In this document: positions 25,419 to 34,409 of the stretch, piece after piece
Layout: each line of letters starts with the position of its first letter
Numbering within the stretch: position 1 is the first letter of the stretch
Origin: Chitinophagaceae bacterium
Lineage (GTDB): Bacteria; Bacteroidota; Bacteroidia; Chitinophagales; Chitinophagaceae
Assembly (NCBI GenBank): GCA_020847395.1
Contig: JADLCD010000091.1
Span: forward strand, 38,322 to 102,321
Length of the DNA stretch: 64,000 nt
Direction: 5' to 3'
Made by a program: the position numbers and the translations under genes
Notes under the pieces: generated by a model
Told to the model about the DNA's origin: nothing
Database searches by the model: none
What the model saw: only the letters and a program-made list of their open reading frames with translations

Positions 25419-26112
25419 CTCTGCTAATTGAATAAAATTGTACGATATCGCCCGGTTGAAAAAAAGTACTGAAGTTGTCGGCATCTATCATCTCATATAA
25501 TTTGATTGGCGTTCTACCAATAATTTGCCAACCACCGGGAGAATGAATGGGATATACACCGGTTTGATTACCTGCAATACCCACACTGCCTGCATGTACT
25601 TTTTGCGGCAATGCTTTTCTTGGCATTCTTATCTTAGCATCAATTTCACCCATATAGGCAAAACCGGGCAAAAAGCCGAGCATGTATACCCTGTATTCAA
25701 CCGTGCTATGTATACTTACCAGTTCCTGTTTCGAAATTTTTTTTTCTCTCAATACAAGTTTTGTATCCGGCGCAAATGCTTCATCATAACATACGGGCAC
25801 TTTTACTGTACGTGGTTTTTCGGGAGAGAAAATGTTTTTCATTTCAACCACTTCTTCAAGTTTCTCTCTTGCAATATCGCTTATGGTTTCGTTATTCCTG
25901 ATTTCATTTTTTAATTTGCCGGGATTATAAAATATAGTAAGAGAACTATATGCAGGCACACATTCAATAAACCCATCAACAGGGTGAGATTGAATATAAG
26001 TAAAGATGCTCATTACATGAGCGCTCAAATCCTGATCAATACTATTACCAAAATCTACGGTAAGCGCTGAATCGCCAAGAGGAAATATGGTGTAAGGAAA
26101 ATACGTACGCAT
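25399..26112 (-). CDS. pxpB: 5-oxoprolinase subunit B
   Basis: This is a 237-aa KipI/PxpB-family protein and the first gene of the operon. Motifs include FPLGDSALTVDFGN, VPAYSSLTIFYNP, KVPVCYDEAFAPD, YMLGFLPGFAYMG and SVGIAGNQTGVYPIHSPGGW. These form the cyclophilin-like fold that pairs with PxpC. The three pxp genes are contiguous in the order B, C, A, with overlaps or short gaps. Confidence 0.93.
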   Translation of the reverse strand: MRTYFPYTIFPLGDSALTVDFGNSIDQDLSAHVMSIFTYIQSHPVDGFIECVPAYSSLTIFYNPGKLKNEIRNNETISDIAREKLEEVVEMKNIFSPEKPRTVKVPVCYDEAFAPDTKLVLREKKISKQELVSIHSTVEYRVYMLGFLPGFAYMGEIDAKIRMPRKALPQKVHAGSVGIAGNQTGVYPIHSPGGWQIIGRTPIKLYEMIDADNFSTFFQPGDIVQFYSISRDEFENY

Positions 26113-26190
26113 AACTGGATTAAAATTGAAAGGTACGGTTTATAGAGAATTGCTACCTCAGATTTTCACTGCTTTGAAATGAGGAGTGCG

Positions 26191-26286
26191 GGTTGCAAGT
26201 TGCGGGATACGGGTTGCAGGCATACCCACTATTTACAAACCGGCTTTAACTTAAGTACCTGAAACTTGTAACCTGAAACTTGCAAC
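26191..26286. repeat. Long imperfect inverted repeat, copy A of an interspersed family
   Basis: The left arm is built from GGTTGCAAGTTGCGGG and GGGTTGCAGG (26191-26220). The right arm is two near-identical units, ACCTGAAACTTGT and ACCTGAAACTTGC (26257-26286). The arms are largely complementary. Units of the same wording form a second hairpin at 30010-30108, so this is a repeat family, REP/MITE-like in form. Confidence 0.65.
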
Positions 26287-26372
26287 AATCTCACCCTTAC
26301 TTATTGCCTCTCACCATTCACTCCATCCTTAGTAAAATATCTTTTTAATAAATACTTTTACAAAAAAATTTC

Positions 26373-26720
26373 ATGATTTTATACGGCATACCCAATTGTG
26401 ATACTACAAAAAAAGCAATGTACTGGTTGAAGAAAAACAACATCAACTTTGATTTTCACAATTATAAAGAGCGGGGTATATCGGCAAAAAAATTAAACGA
26501 GTGGTGCGATAAAGAAGGCTGGGAAAAAATACTGAATAAGCGCAGCACTACCTGGCGCGAATTATCTCCGGCTCAACAGCAGTTGGTTACAAACCAGCAA
26601 CATGCCGTAGCGGTTATGGTGGGGAATAACAGCATTATCAAAAGGCCCATCATTGAATATAAAAATCAGTTACTGACAGGGTTTGATGAAAAAAAATACA
26701 CAGGAATTTTAAAGAAATAG
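26373..26720 (+). CDS. ArsC/Spx-family thioredoxin-fold protein
   Basis: This 115-aa cytosolic protein belongs to the ArsC/Spx/YffB group. It starts MILYGIPNCDTTKKAMYWLKK, with a single Cys at the active-site position and no CXXC. The RPIIE motif near residue 89 is typical of the family, and WREL follows STT near residue 62. YffB-like members use one Cys with glutathione or another thiol. True arsenate reduction is not supported, because no ars genes are nearby. Transcribed alone. Confidence 0.85.
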   Translation: MILYGIPNCDTTKKAMYWLKKNNINFDFHNYKERGISAKKLNEWCDKEGWEKILNKRSTTWRELSPAQQQLVTNQQHAVAVMVGNNSIIKRPIIEYKNQLLTGFDEKKYTGILKK

Positions 26721-26837
26721 AAGCCATTCTTCCACTTATATAAAAATTTGATAAACAAACGATTATAATATAATAGTGCGTATCAATCAGAATGCTTTTT
26801 ACTTGCCGATAACAACCTGTTAACTAATTTTTTTAAT

Positions 26838-26874
26838 TAAACGTTTGTTTAAATTAAACAATTGTTTAGTTTTG
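26838..26874 (+). promoter_or_regulatory. TetR operator overlapping a Bacteroidota-type promoter
   Basis: TTTG (26844-26847), a 19-bp spacer and TAGTTTTG (26867-26874) match the Bacteroidota sigma factor consensus TTTG-N19-TAnnTTTG. A 31-bp palindrome (26838-26868; arms TAAACGTTTGTTTAA and TTAAACAATTGTTTA, 13 of 15 paired) covers both elements, so a bound dimer would block polymerase. It lies just upstream of the tetR gene, pointing to autorepression of the efflux operon. Confidence 0.75.
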
Positions 26875-26891
26875 CGTCGCAATTTATAGCG

Positions 26892-27521
26892 ATGATGACA
26901 GATAAACATGTACATATTCTCCAGGTGGCGGAAGAGTTGTTTGCAGATAGAGGGTTTGATGGTACTTCTGTGCGGGATATTGCAGGACACGCTGGTGTGA
27001 ACCTGGCAATGATATCTTATTATTTCGGGTCGAAGGAAAAGCTCATGGCAGCGCTGGTAGATTACAGGTCTAACTATACAAGAGGTTTGCTGGAAGAATT
27101 AAATAAAGACGATTCATTAACACCCTGGGATAAGATTGACAGGCTTATTGATATGTATGTTGACAAGGTGCTCACCAATTATAAGTTTCACTGCATTATG
27201 ACAACTCATCTGCCTACCATTCAATCCGGTGAGATTAAGGATATGATAACTGATATTAAGGAGAAGAATTACGAGGAAGTAAAAAAGATTATACAGGAAG
27301 GACAAAAGAAAAAAATTTTCAGAAAGGTAGATCTTGAATTAACGATTGGAAGCGTAATGGGAACATTAACGCACGCTACGCTTTCAAAAAATTTGTATTG
27401 CCGGGTATTGAGTATTGATAAAAACGACGACGAAGCGTATAGAAAAAAGATGATTCCTAAAATAAAGGCACATCTCAAACAATTGCTTAGAGCCCATCTG
27501 GATATAAATAATCAGGAATAA
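26892..27521 (+). CDS. TetR/AcrR-family repressor of the efflux operon
   Basis: I prefer the ATG at 26892 (ATGATGACAGAT); an upstream TTG in the same frame lies inside the promoter and cannot be the start. The 209-aa protein has an N-terminal HTH (EELFADRGFDGTSVRDIAGHAGVNLAMISYYFGSKE) and a helical ligand domain. Twelve bp after its stop the TolC-type gene begins. The palindrome over its promoter is the predicted operator. It likely releases DNA when the pump's substrate binds. Confidence 0.92.
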   Translation: MMTDKHVHILQVAEELFADRGFDGTSVRDIAGHAGVNLAMISYYFGSKEKLMAALVDYRSNYTRGLLEELNKDDSLTPWDKIDRLIDMYVDKVLTNYKFHCIMTTHLPTIQSGEIKDMITDIKEKNYEEVKKIIQEGQKKKIFRKVDLELTIGSVMGTLTHATLSKNLYCRVLSIDKNDDEAYRKKMIPKIKAHLKQLLRAHLDINNQE

Positions 27522-27533
27522 CATTTAATAAAT

Positions 27534-28868
27534 ATGCAAAGCATGAAAAAATTTGCAGCAGCCGTAATGATTTTTCTTACGGGGTCACTTGCAACGTATG
27601 CACAAACCAAAACGCTCAGTCTTGAAGATGCTGTAGCGCTCGGGTTACAGAACAGTAAACAATTAACGCTGGCAAAGCATGAGGTTGATAAAGCAACTTC
27701 GGGGCTGGCACAGGCAAAGGACGCAACATTGCCAACAGTTAAAGTAAGCGCCGGATATAGCCATGCGTTAATGCTGGCAAGAACATTTTATATTCCTTCT
27801 TCCAACGGCAACGAACCTCAAAAACTCGCCCTGCCTTTTGATAACAGCGTAACTATGACAACGCTTACTATCAGTCAGCCGATTTTTGCAGGCAATCAGT
27901 TTCGCTATGCCAGGAAATCTGCAGAGCTGATGATAGAAGTAAGCAAGCTGGATGCTGAAACAGACAAAGATGAGATAGCGTATAACATCATCAACGCGTA
28001 TATTAATTATTACAAGCTGAAACAAAACCAGAAAATACTGGCGCAAAACCTTTCGGATATTGAAAACAAACTGGAAGAAATTAAAAAGTTTGAAAGCCAG
28101 GGATTAGCTACAAAGAATGATGTATTACGGTTTGAGCTGGAAAAATCAAAAATGAAATTATCAGCAATAGAACTGGATAATAACCGCAAGGTTGTGAATT
28201 ATAATCTTAATATTTTGCTTGGCTTGCCCGACAGCACTATTATTGACGAGCAGGATGTAAGTTATAAGCTGGATATGAATGATAGCTTTGAGAATTATGC
28301 TGCACAGGCATTGAAAGACAGGAAAGAATTAGCAGGCTTAAAATACCAGGACCAGTTATCTCATATAAATATCAATAAAGTAAAGGATGAAAAATTACCT
28401 ACGGTAGGTGTTGCCGGTAATTTGTATTATATCAATCCTTCAAAAGATTTTATTCCCAAGAGTGGTGCATTCCTTGCCCCGTTTATGATAGGCGTAAATG
28501 TTGGCTGGGATATATCAACCCTTTATAAAAATAAAAACAAGCTTACCGAAGCTAAAATTCAGAAACAGGAAGTTGCCGACAGAAATGGAATAGTGAAAGA
28601 TCAAATAAAAACAGATGTATATAAGAACTATATACAATACAAACAGACCTTAGAAAAAATTGTGGTATTGCAGGATGCTATAACCCAGGCTACAGAAAAC
28701 GAGAGAATAACAGAATCAAAATTTCAGAATAACCTTGCTACCACAACAGACAGGATAGACGCGCAAACATTATTATACCAGTCTCGTATTAACCTGGAAT
28801 TAGCTAAATCCGATGCTACTGCGGCTTACTACGCATTATTAAAATCAACCGGGCATATTCAACCATAA
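27534..28868 (+). CDS. TolC-family outer-membrane efflux protein
   Basis: This 444-aa protein has a signal peptide (KKFAAAVMIFLTGSLATYAQ) and two OEP repeats, beginning LEDAVALGLQNSKQLTLAKHEV and, in the second half, LKDRKELAGLKYQDQLSHI. A second in-frame ATG at 27543 may be the true start. It is unrelated in detail to the TolC-type gene inside the mobile element. It supplies the outer-membrane channel for the HlyD/MFS pair downstream. Confidence 0.93.
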   Translation: MQSMKKFAAAVMIFLTGSLATYAQTKTLSLEDAVALGLQNSKQLTLAKHEVDKATSGLAQAKDATLPTVKVSAGYSHALMLARTFYIPSSNGNEPQKLALPFDNSVTMTTLTISQPIFAGNQFRYARKSAELMIEVSKLDAETDKDEIAYNIINAYINYYKLKQNQKILAQNLSDIENKLEEIKKFESQGLATKNDVLRFELEKSKMKLSAIELDNNRKVVNYNLNILLGLPDSTIIDEQDVSYKLDMNDSFENYAAQALKDRKELAGLKYQDQLSHININKVKDEKLPTVGVAGNLYYINPSKDFIPKSGAFLAPFMIGVNVGWDISTLYKNKNKLTEAKIQKQEVADRNGIVKDQIKTDVYKNYIQYKQTLEKIVVLQDAITQATENERITESKFQNNLATTTDRIDAQTLLYQSRINLELAKSDATAAYYALLKSTGHIQP

Positions 28869-28901
28869 AAATAAAATAACTCAAAGTATAAAAATCATTG
28901 T

Positions 28902-29948
28902 ATGAGTAACAACCAGAAAAAATCAAGAGGCAAAAAAATCATATTCCCGATTATACTTGCGGGTGTATTGATAATAGCGTTAATCTTTACGCTTAAAGAA
29001 TATTTTTATTTTCAGAGTCACCAGGAAACTGATAACGCGCAGATAGATGCAGATATAAGTCCTGTAATTGCACGGGTAGGTGGCTATGTAAAAGAAATCC
29101 GTTTCCAGGATAACCAGGTGGTAAAAGCAGGCGATACACTTGTGATATTAGACGACAGGGATTATGTAATAAAATTGCAACAGGCAGAAGCGGCGCTTGC
29201 TTCTGTAAAACAATCTGTAAATGTTGCCAGGTATGCTGTTGCAGAAACAAAATCAAATATTGCCACAGCACAGGCAAATGTGCAGGCGGCTAAAGTAAGA
29301 GTATGGAAAGCTACTGAAGATTTTAACAGGTATCAAAACCTGCTTAATGATCATGCTATTACCAAAGCGCAGTTTGATGCGGTGAAGGCTGAAAAAGAAT
29401 CCGCAGAAGCCGCTTTGCTGGCAGCACAAACACAGGTTCCTGTAATTAATAAAAGGATAGGCACCAGCGAACAACAAACAGAAGCTTATGCTACCAACAT
29501 TGCCCCTAAACAATCTGATGTTGATTATGCCAAACTTCAACTATCCTATACCGTTATTACGGCTCCTGCTGATGGAATTGTTTCAAAAAGAAACGTACAG
29601 TTAGGTCAGTTAGTTCAGCAGGGGCAGCCGCTTGTTTCCATTGTAAATGATGAAGACCTGTACGTAACTGCAAACTTTAAAGAAACGCAGATGGAGCATT
29701 TAAGAATTGGCGAGAAGGTAGATATTAAAGTTGATGCATTTCCTCACAAATCCATTAAAGGCACTGTGGAATCATTTGCAGGCGCAACAGGCGCTAAGTT
29801 TTCATTACTTCCTCCGGATAATGCAACAGGTAATTTTGTGAAAGTGGTACAGCGTGTTCCGGTAAGAATAAAACTGGAAGCAGCAACTGAAGATTCTGCA
29901 AGCCTGAGACCAGGGATGAGTGTAAAAGTGGTGGTGCACACTAAGTAG
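28902..29948 (+). CDS. HlyD/EmrA-family membrane-fusion protein
   Basis: This 348-aa periplasmic adaptor has one N-terminal TM helix (IIFPIILAGVLIIALIFTL). It then shows the EmrA signature QETDNAQIDADISPVIARVG, a lipoyl domain (VVKAGDTLVILDDRDY), a long Ala-rich coiled coil, the second lipoyl half (ITAPADGIVSKRNVQLGQLV), and the beta-barrel (LYVTANFKETQMEHLRIGE). EmrA-type adaptors pair with DHA2-type MFS pumps, and such a pump is the next gene. It starts 33 bp after the TolC-type gene. Confidence 0.94.
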   Translation: MSNNQKKSRGKKIIFPIILAGVLIIALIFTLKEYFYFQSHQETDNAQIDADISPVIARVGGYVKEIRFQDNQVVKAGDTLVILDDRDYVIKLQQAEAALASVKQSVNVARYAVAETKSNIATAQANVQAAKVRVWKATEDFNRYQNLLNDHAITKAQFDAVKAEKESAEAALLAAQTQVPVINKRIGTSEQQTEAYATNIAPKQSDVDYAKLQLSYTVITAPADGIVSKRNVQLGQLVQQGQPLVSIVNDEDLYVTANFKETQMEHLRIGEKVDIKVDAFPHKSIKGTVESFAGATGAKFSLLPPDNATGNFVKVVQRVPVRIKLEAATEDSASLRPGMSVKVVVHTK

Positions 29949-30009
29949 AGGTGGAAGGCGTAAGGTGGAGGGAAGGAAGTGGTATGAGGTAAGTGGGGAG
30001 TTAGTATAT

Positions 30010-30108
30010 ACAAGTTTCAGGTTACAAGTTACAGGTGTTTAAACCAGCAGCCTGTTGCATATCACAAACGAACCTGAACCTGCAACTTGTAACCGGTAAC
30101 CTGAAACT
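30010..30108. repeat. Long imperfect inverted repeat, copy B of the interspersed family
   Basis: The left arm is built from CAAGTTTCAGGTT and ACAAGTTACAGGT (30011-30035). The right arm carries ACCTGCAACTTGT and GTAACCTGAAACT (30078-30108), with a few extra bases in the middle. The wording matches copy A at 26191-26286. It sits in the 214-bp gap between the adaptor and MFS genes and could modulate readthrough. Confidence 0.65.
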
Positions 30109-30162
30109 GTTCTTCGTCTTTCGCCTTAATAAACAATATTCATTTAGTCAAAGAAATATACT

Positions 30163-31710
30163 ATGGCTGAGCATGGTTTAAGAAAGTGGATCATTACAAT
30201 TACAGTGATCATGGCATCGCTGCTTGAGTTGATTGATACTACTATTGTGAATGTGGCGTTACCGGATATAATGGGTAACCTCGGCGCTACACTGGAAGAT
30301 GCAGGATGGCTGGTTACCGGTTATGCAGTGGCAAATGTAATTGTACTGCCCATGTCTGGCTGGCTGGGAGACAGGTTTGGAAGAAAGAATTATTTCATGG
30401 CATCTATCCTCTTGTTCACTATCGCTTCTATTCTTTGTGGTAATGCTACCAGTTTACCGGAGCTGATTGGTTTTCGCCTTTTACAGGGTTTGGCAGGAGG
30501 CGGCTTATTATCTACTGCACAGGCAATATTAATGGAAACATGGCCCCGCGAAGAGATTGGTATGGCTACCGCTTTGTTTGGCTTGGGTGCCGTTATGGGG
30601 CCAACAGTAGGACCAACTATTGGCGGATACATCGTTGAAAATTTTGCATGGCCATGGATATTTTATGTAAACGTGCCGGTGGGAGCGCTGGCTGCATTTC
30701 TTGTATCCACATTTGTAAAAGAATCGCCGCGATATGCAAAAAATAATCCGATAGACTGGTGGGGAATTTTATTGTTAGCAATAGGTGTTGGAAGTTTACA
30801 AATTGTGCTTGAGAAAGGTGAATCGGAAGATTGGTTTGCAACCCCTTATATTTCTGTGCTGACTGTTAGTACAATTCTTGCAGCCGTAGGATTTATATGG
30901 CGGGAGCTTAGCACAGATCATCCTGTGGTAAATTTCAAGATACTTAAATACAGAAGTTTTACTATCGGCATTTTCACTTCGTTTGCTTTGGGGTTTGCAT
31001 TATATGGTTCCATGTTTGTGTTTCCGGTATTCTGCCAAACCCTGCTTGGATTTTCGCCAAAGCAAACCGGTGAATTATTATTTCCCGGCGGATTGGCAAC
31101 AATATGTATGATGCCATTTGTGGGAATGATGTTGAAGAAAGGCATACCTGCCCAGTTTATGGCAACAGTGGGTTTTTTATTGTTTTTTGTTTTTAGCTGG
31201 ATGTTATCAAACTCAACGCTGGAGTCAGGCACAGAAGATTTCTTTTGGCCGTTAATTATTCGGGGTGTTGGTATGAGTGTATTGTTTGTGCCATTAACCA
31301 CTTTAGGTATCCAGGATCTGCATGGTAAAGATATTGGACAGGGAACAGGTTTGAATAACATGATGCGCCAGTTAGGCGGCTCATTTGGTATAGCTATTAT
31401 TACAACACTTCTTCATGTAAACAGTGCCAAAAACAGGAGTGTTTTACTCGAAAACGTGAATAATTATAATCCAAACTTTGTTCAAAGAAAGGAAGCATAC
31501 ATACATTCATTTCAAAGCAAAGGATTTACGCTTTTTGATGCCGAGCAAATGGCAAACCGGGCAATGGAAGGCGTTATTACAAAACAAACCATGCTGGTTA
31601 CCTACAATAATTTATATCTGCTGGTAGGTGTATTTGTTTTATGCTGTATACCGTTAGTATATTTACAAAAGTTTAAAAAAAATGTAACATTGCCTGTTGA
31701 CGCGCATTAG
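30163..31710 (+). CDS. DHA2-family MFS drug exporter (EmrB/QacA type)
   Basis: This is a 515-aa inner-membrane antiporter with 14 predicted helices. Hallmarks are LLELIDTTIVNVALPDIMG (TM1, the DHA2 acidic motif), GWLGDRFGRKNYF (motif A), and LFGLGAVMGPTVGPTIGGYI (motif C). With the preceding adaptor and TolC-type channel it forms a tripartite EmrAB-TolC-like pump. It is separated from the adaptor gene by a repeat-containing gap but runs in the same direction, so it is probably under the same TetR control. Confidence 0.94.
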   Translation: MAEHGLRKWIITITVIMASLLELIDTTIVNVALPDIMGNLGATLEDAGWLVTGYAVANVIVLPMSGWLGDRFGRKNYFMASILLFTIASILCGNATSLPELIGFRLLQGLAGGGLLSTAQAILMETWPREEIGMATALFGLGAVMGPTVGPTIGGYIVENFAWPWIFYVNVPVGALAAFLVSTFVKESPRYAKNNPIDWWGILLLAIGVGSLQIVLEKGESEDWFATPYISVLTVSTILAAVGFIWRELSTDHPVVNFKILKYRSFTIGIFTSFALGFALYGSMFVFPVFCQTLLGFSPKQTGELLFPGGLATICMMPFVGMMLKKGIPAQFMATVGFLLFFVFSWMLSNSTLESGTEDFFWPLIIRGVGMSVLFVPLTTLGIQDLHGKDIGQGTGLNNMMRQLGGSFGIAIITTLLHVNSAKNRSVLLENVNNYNPNFVQRKEAYIHSFQSKGFTLFDAEQMANRAMEGVITKQTMLVTYNNLYLLVGVFVLCCIPLVYLQKFKKNVTLPVDAH

Positions 31711-31801
31711 GTTTGGTTTAGCATTTGCCGGGAATGAAACAGGTTCTTTCCTTTGCGTGAAAACCAAACACAAAATATTATCTTTATAAAAACATATTGC
31801 T

Positions 31802-31960
31802 ATGTCCTTACTCAATCAACAGAATAATAAAGGCAAAAAGAAAGGAAATAAAAAGAATAATCCTGCTCAAAACCAGGGCTCAAAGTTTATACAAAAAGCG
31901 CAACCTAAAGGAGGCTTTGTAAGCAAACAGGCCAATACAGGTTCGCAAAGAGGCAGCTAA
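31802..31960 (+). CDS. 52-aa basic Gln/Lys/Asn-rich protein
   Basis: ATG at 31802 to TAA ending 31960 encodes 52 residues (MSLLNQQNNKGKKKGNKKNN...GSQRGS). It is strongly basic and low-complexity, with no membrane segment. The composition recalls small nucleic-acid-binding or ribosome-associated proteins. A TATCTTTA box about 20 bp upstream resembles a -7 element. I do not recognise the family, but the codon pattern and clean start favour a real gene. Confidence 0.55.
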   Translation: MSLLNQQNNKGKKKGNKKNNPAQNQGSKFIQKAQPKGGFVSKQANTGSQRGS

Positions 31961-31976
31961 TTCCGCAGTTGCTTTA

Positions 31977-33110
31977 TCATTTGGTAATAGTCACCGGTAA
32001 AAAAAATTTTGAAGGCATAGCATTGAGTATTTTTATTTCATTACTCAATGCAGTTTCATTATCAATAAACTTAAAAATTATATGTGCCGGCAGGCGATGA
32101 AATAATCTTTTAAAAATTTCGCTGCCCGCTATAATGGCATCATGCAATATTTTAAGCAGAATACTATCATATAACAAAAACCGGGCTTTATTTGTATTGC
32201 ATTTTTCTAAACCCGGTACCTGGATGCTGAGTTGGCGTGCAATACATTCCGATTGCTTCTGAATAAAACTAAAAGTATATCCGCTGGAAGGTTTTGTTTG
32301 CCCACCTGCAGAGCCGATATAATACATACCGTTTTTATAAAAAGGAAAGCGTTCGTTTGTCATTGGTATTATTCCAAACTCAGTGTGCTTAATGGTATAC
32401 GCTTTTATTTCGAGTACGTTTTCAATGTAATTCTTCAATGCAATGTCGTATTGTTCTCCTGGTAATATTGCTGAAGAAAATACCGTATACTCAACTAATG
32501 CGCAGTGTTCATCAACCGGTAGAACATATACAAAAGCAGTTCCCGGCGATTGATCAACCCTGAAATCCATGAGGCAGGGCTTTAAATTATCTCTAATTTT
32601 TTCTGCCCTGATAAGCCATCCTTTAAAGTGTTGCAAAAGTGTAATGGACTTATTATTCGGTGCTGCCTTTTCAGTAATACTGTTGAATACAAATGCTGCT
32701 TCTGCTTCAATATTTTCAGTACTTGTTTTTATGCAGCAATGTTTGCCTGTAACTTCTATAAATTGTATATCTGCTATTTGAAAATCTATCCCCGGCGCTT
32801 GTTGTATCCTGTTGAAGCAAAACGTATAGAAATCAATGCTGCGAATCATCTTGTAACTATACGCATCCAATGCTAAATTAGTGCAGCAACTTTCATCGCA
32901 AAAGTTCAGCTCATCCCATTTGCGGTATACAATCGCATCAAAATAGCCTGCCTGTTTTTCCCAGAAACACCAGGTGCGATCATTGGTATTTTTCGCCGTT
33001 TTGTCTAACAATAAAACCTTTGCATCAATATTATTATCAAGTATGCGCATTAATAAGCTTAATCCTGCACAACCGGCCCCAATAATAATATAGTCGTATT
33101 GTTTTATCAT
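31977..33110 (-). CDS. crtY: Lycopene beta-cyclase
   Basis: This is a 377-aa flavoprotein of the CrtY type. It begins with the FAD-binding Rossmann motif YIIIGAGCAGLSL, followed by NDRTWCFWE, GWLIRAE, MDFRVDQ, FVYVLPVDEHCALVEYT, PMTNERFPFY and IGSAGGQTKPSSGYTF, all characteristic. It cyclises the ends of lycopene in carotenoid synthesis. Related pathway genes normally cluster with it in this lineage. Here only a CruF-like gene is nearby, 5 kb away on the same strand. Confidence 0.93.
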   Translation of the reverse strand: MIKQYDYIIIGAGCAGLSLLMRILDNNIDAKVLLLDKTAKNTNDRTWCFWEKQAGYFDAIVYRKWDELNFCDESCCTNLALDAYSYKMIRSIDFYTFCFNRIQQAPGIDFQIADIQFIEVTGKHCCIKTSTENIEAEAAFVFNSITEKAAPNNKSITLLQHFKGWLIRAEKIRDNLKPCLMDFRVDQSPGTAFVYVLPVDEHCALVEYTVFSSAILPGEQYDIALKNYIENVLEIKAYTIKHTEFGIIPMTNERFPFYKNGMYYIGSAGGQTKPSSGYTFSFIQKQSECIARQLSIQVPGLEKCNTNKARFLLYDSILLKILHDAIIAGSEIFKRLFHRLPAHIIFKFIDNETALSNEIKILNAMPSKFFLPVTITK

Positions 33111-33349
33111 ACCGGTGCTAAGCTAATTGCGAAAAGTGAAATGATAAACCCGTCTGCCGGCATAGCAGCAATTCCCTGTTGTATGTTCGCCCTTCGCCTT
33201 AGTGATTTGAATTGAAACTATTTGTTCAACGAAGTAGGGAGTGTTCCATAAACGTTGGAACAAAGCAGGCTCTTTTGAAAGGTTGCCCTTTCTTGTGCCA
33301 GCTTTCTCTGCCTTGCAAATGTGCCCGACCTGGTGGTAGTACGGCTAAT

Positions 33350-34246
33350 TTAATTGGAGGTTCTGTATTCATTTGGTGTCATACCGGTTTTTTGTTTAAA
33401 CAGTCTTGTAAAATGTTGAGGGTATTTGAAACCTAATTCGTACGCTACTTCGCTTATAGATTTGGCAACATTAAATATGCGTTCTTTGGCAACATCAATT
33501 ATTTTGGCTTGTATGTATTCTTGTGCTGATTGTCCTGTTTCTTTTTTAACTAAGTCGCCAAAGTAACCGGCTGATAAATTCAATTCTTTTGCACAGTCGG
33601 CTACCGAAGGCAAGCCAATGGTTTGGGGTTTGTCGGTTTGAAAGTAATTATTAAGTAAACGCTCAAATTTTTCTAAAACTCCCCGATGTACTTTGTCACG
33701 AGTAATAAATTGCCGATCATAAAAACGAGTACAGTAGTTCAGTAATAATTCAATATTATCTACCAACAATTTTTTACTGTGCTTGTCAATAGCATGTTCC
33801 AATTCATATTCAATTTTTGAAAAGCAGTCTAACACAATACGCTTTTCTCTTTCCGAAAGATGCAATGCTTCATTGGATTGATAGCCAAAAAAATTATACT
33901 CCTGAATGTGTTTGCCTAACGACGTCCCATGAATTAAATCGCTATGAAAAACTAACGCATAACCTTTTGGTTGATATGCCTCTCCGGGATTATCAACACG
34001 AACCACCTGACCCGGCGCAATAAATACCAATGTTCCTTCCTAATAATCGTAAGTATGCCGACCATATCGCAAGTTGCCACAATCAACTTGTTTTAAAAAC
34101 ACGGTATAAAATCCAAAATACATATTGGAAGCTTTCCTCGAGTCTGCCTTCAACAAATCAATTACACCAACAAGTGGATGCAATGTTTCATTCTTGTTAA
34201 AAACACTGTAATCGTTCACTGTTTCAAATCGTCGTATATTATCCAT
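33350..34246 (-). pseudogene. AraC-family regulator split by one in-frame amber codon
   Basis: Codons before and after the TAG at 34040-34042 are in the same frame. The N-terminal piece (MDNIRRFETVNDYSVFNKNE...GRHTYDY) is followed, past the stop, by EGTLVFIAPGQVVRVDNPGE. The likely original residue at the stop is Gln (CAG to TAG). The C-terminal part holds a complete AraC DNA-binding domain (SVADCAKELNLSAGYFGDLVKK; ISEVAYELGFKYPQHFTRLFKQ). Without readthrough the protein is a 68-aa fragment. It is divergent from the hydrolase operon at 34410, its probable target. Confidence 0.85.
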
Positions 34247-34409
34247 TGAAATCATTTTATGATCTAAAATTACTGCCTTGTTTTCAGTTTACACGGAGTG
34301 ATACTGTAAAATGCAATTTTGGTAAGAGAATCAGCAATCTGTATACCATCTAAAATAAGTAAACCGGCCACCTTTGCCATGTAATATTTTTACTTTAAAA
34401 ATAAATAAC

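Noticed and set aside
26373..26720. Arsenate reductase in an arsenic-resistance cluster
   Set aside because: No arsB, acr3, arsM or arsR is adjacent; the protein fits the broader ArsC/Spx/YffB group.
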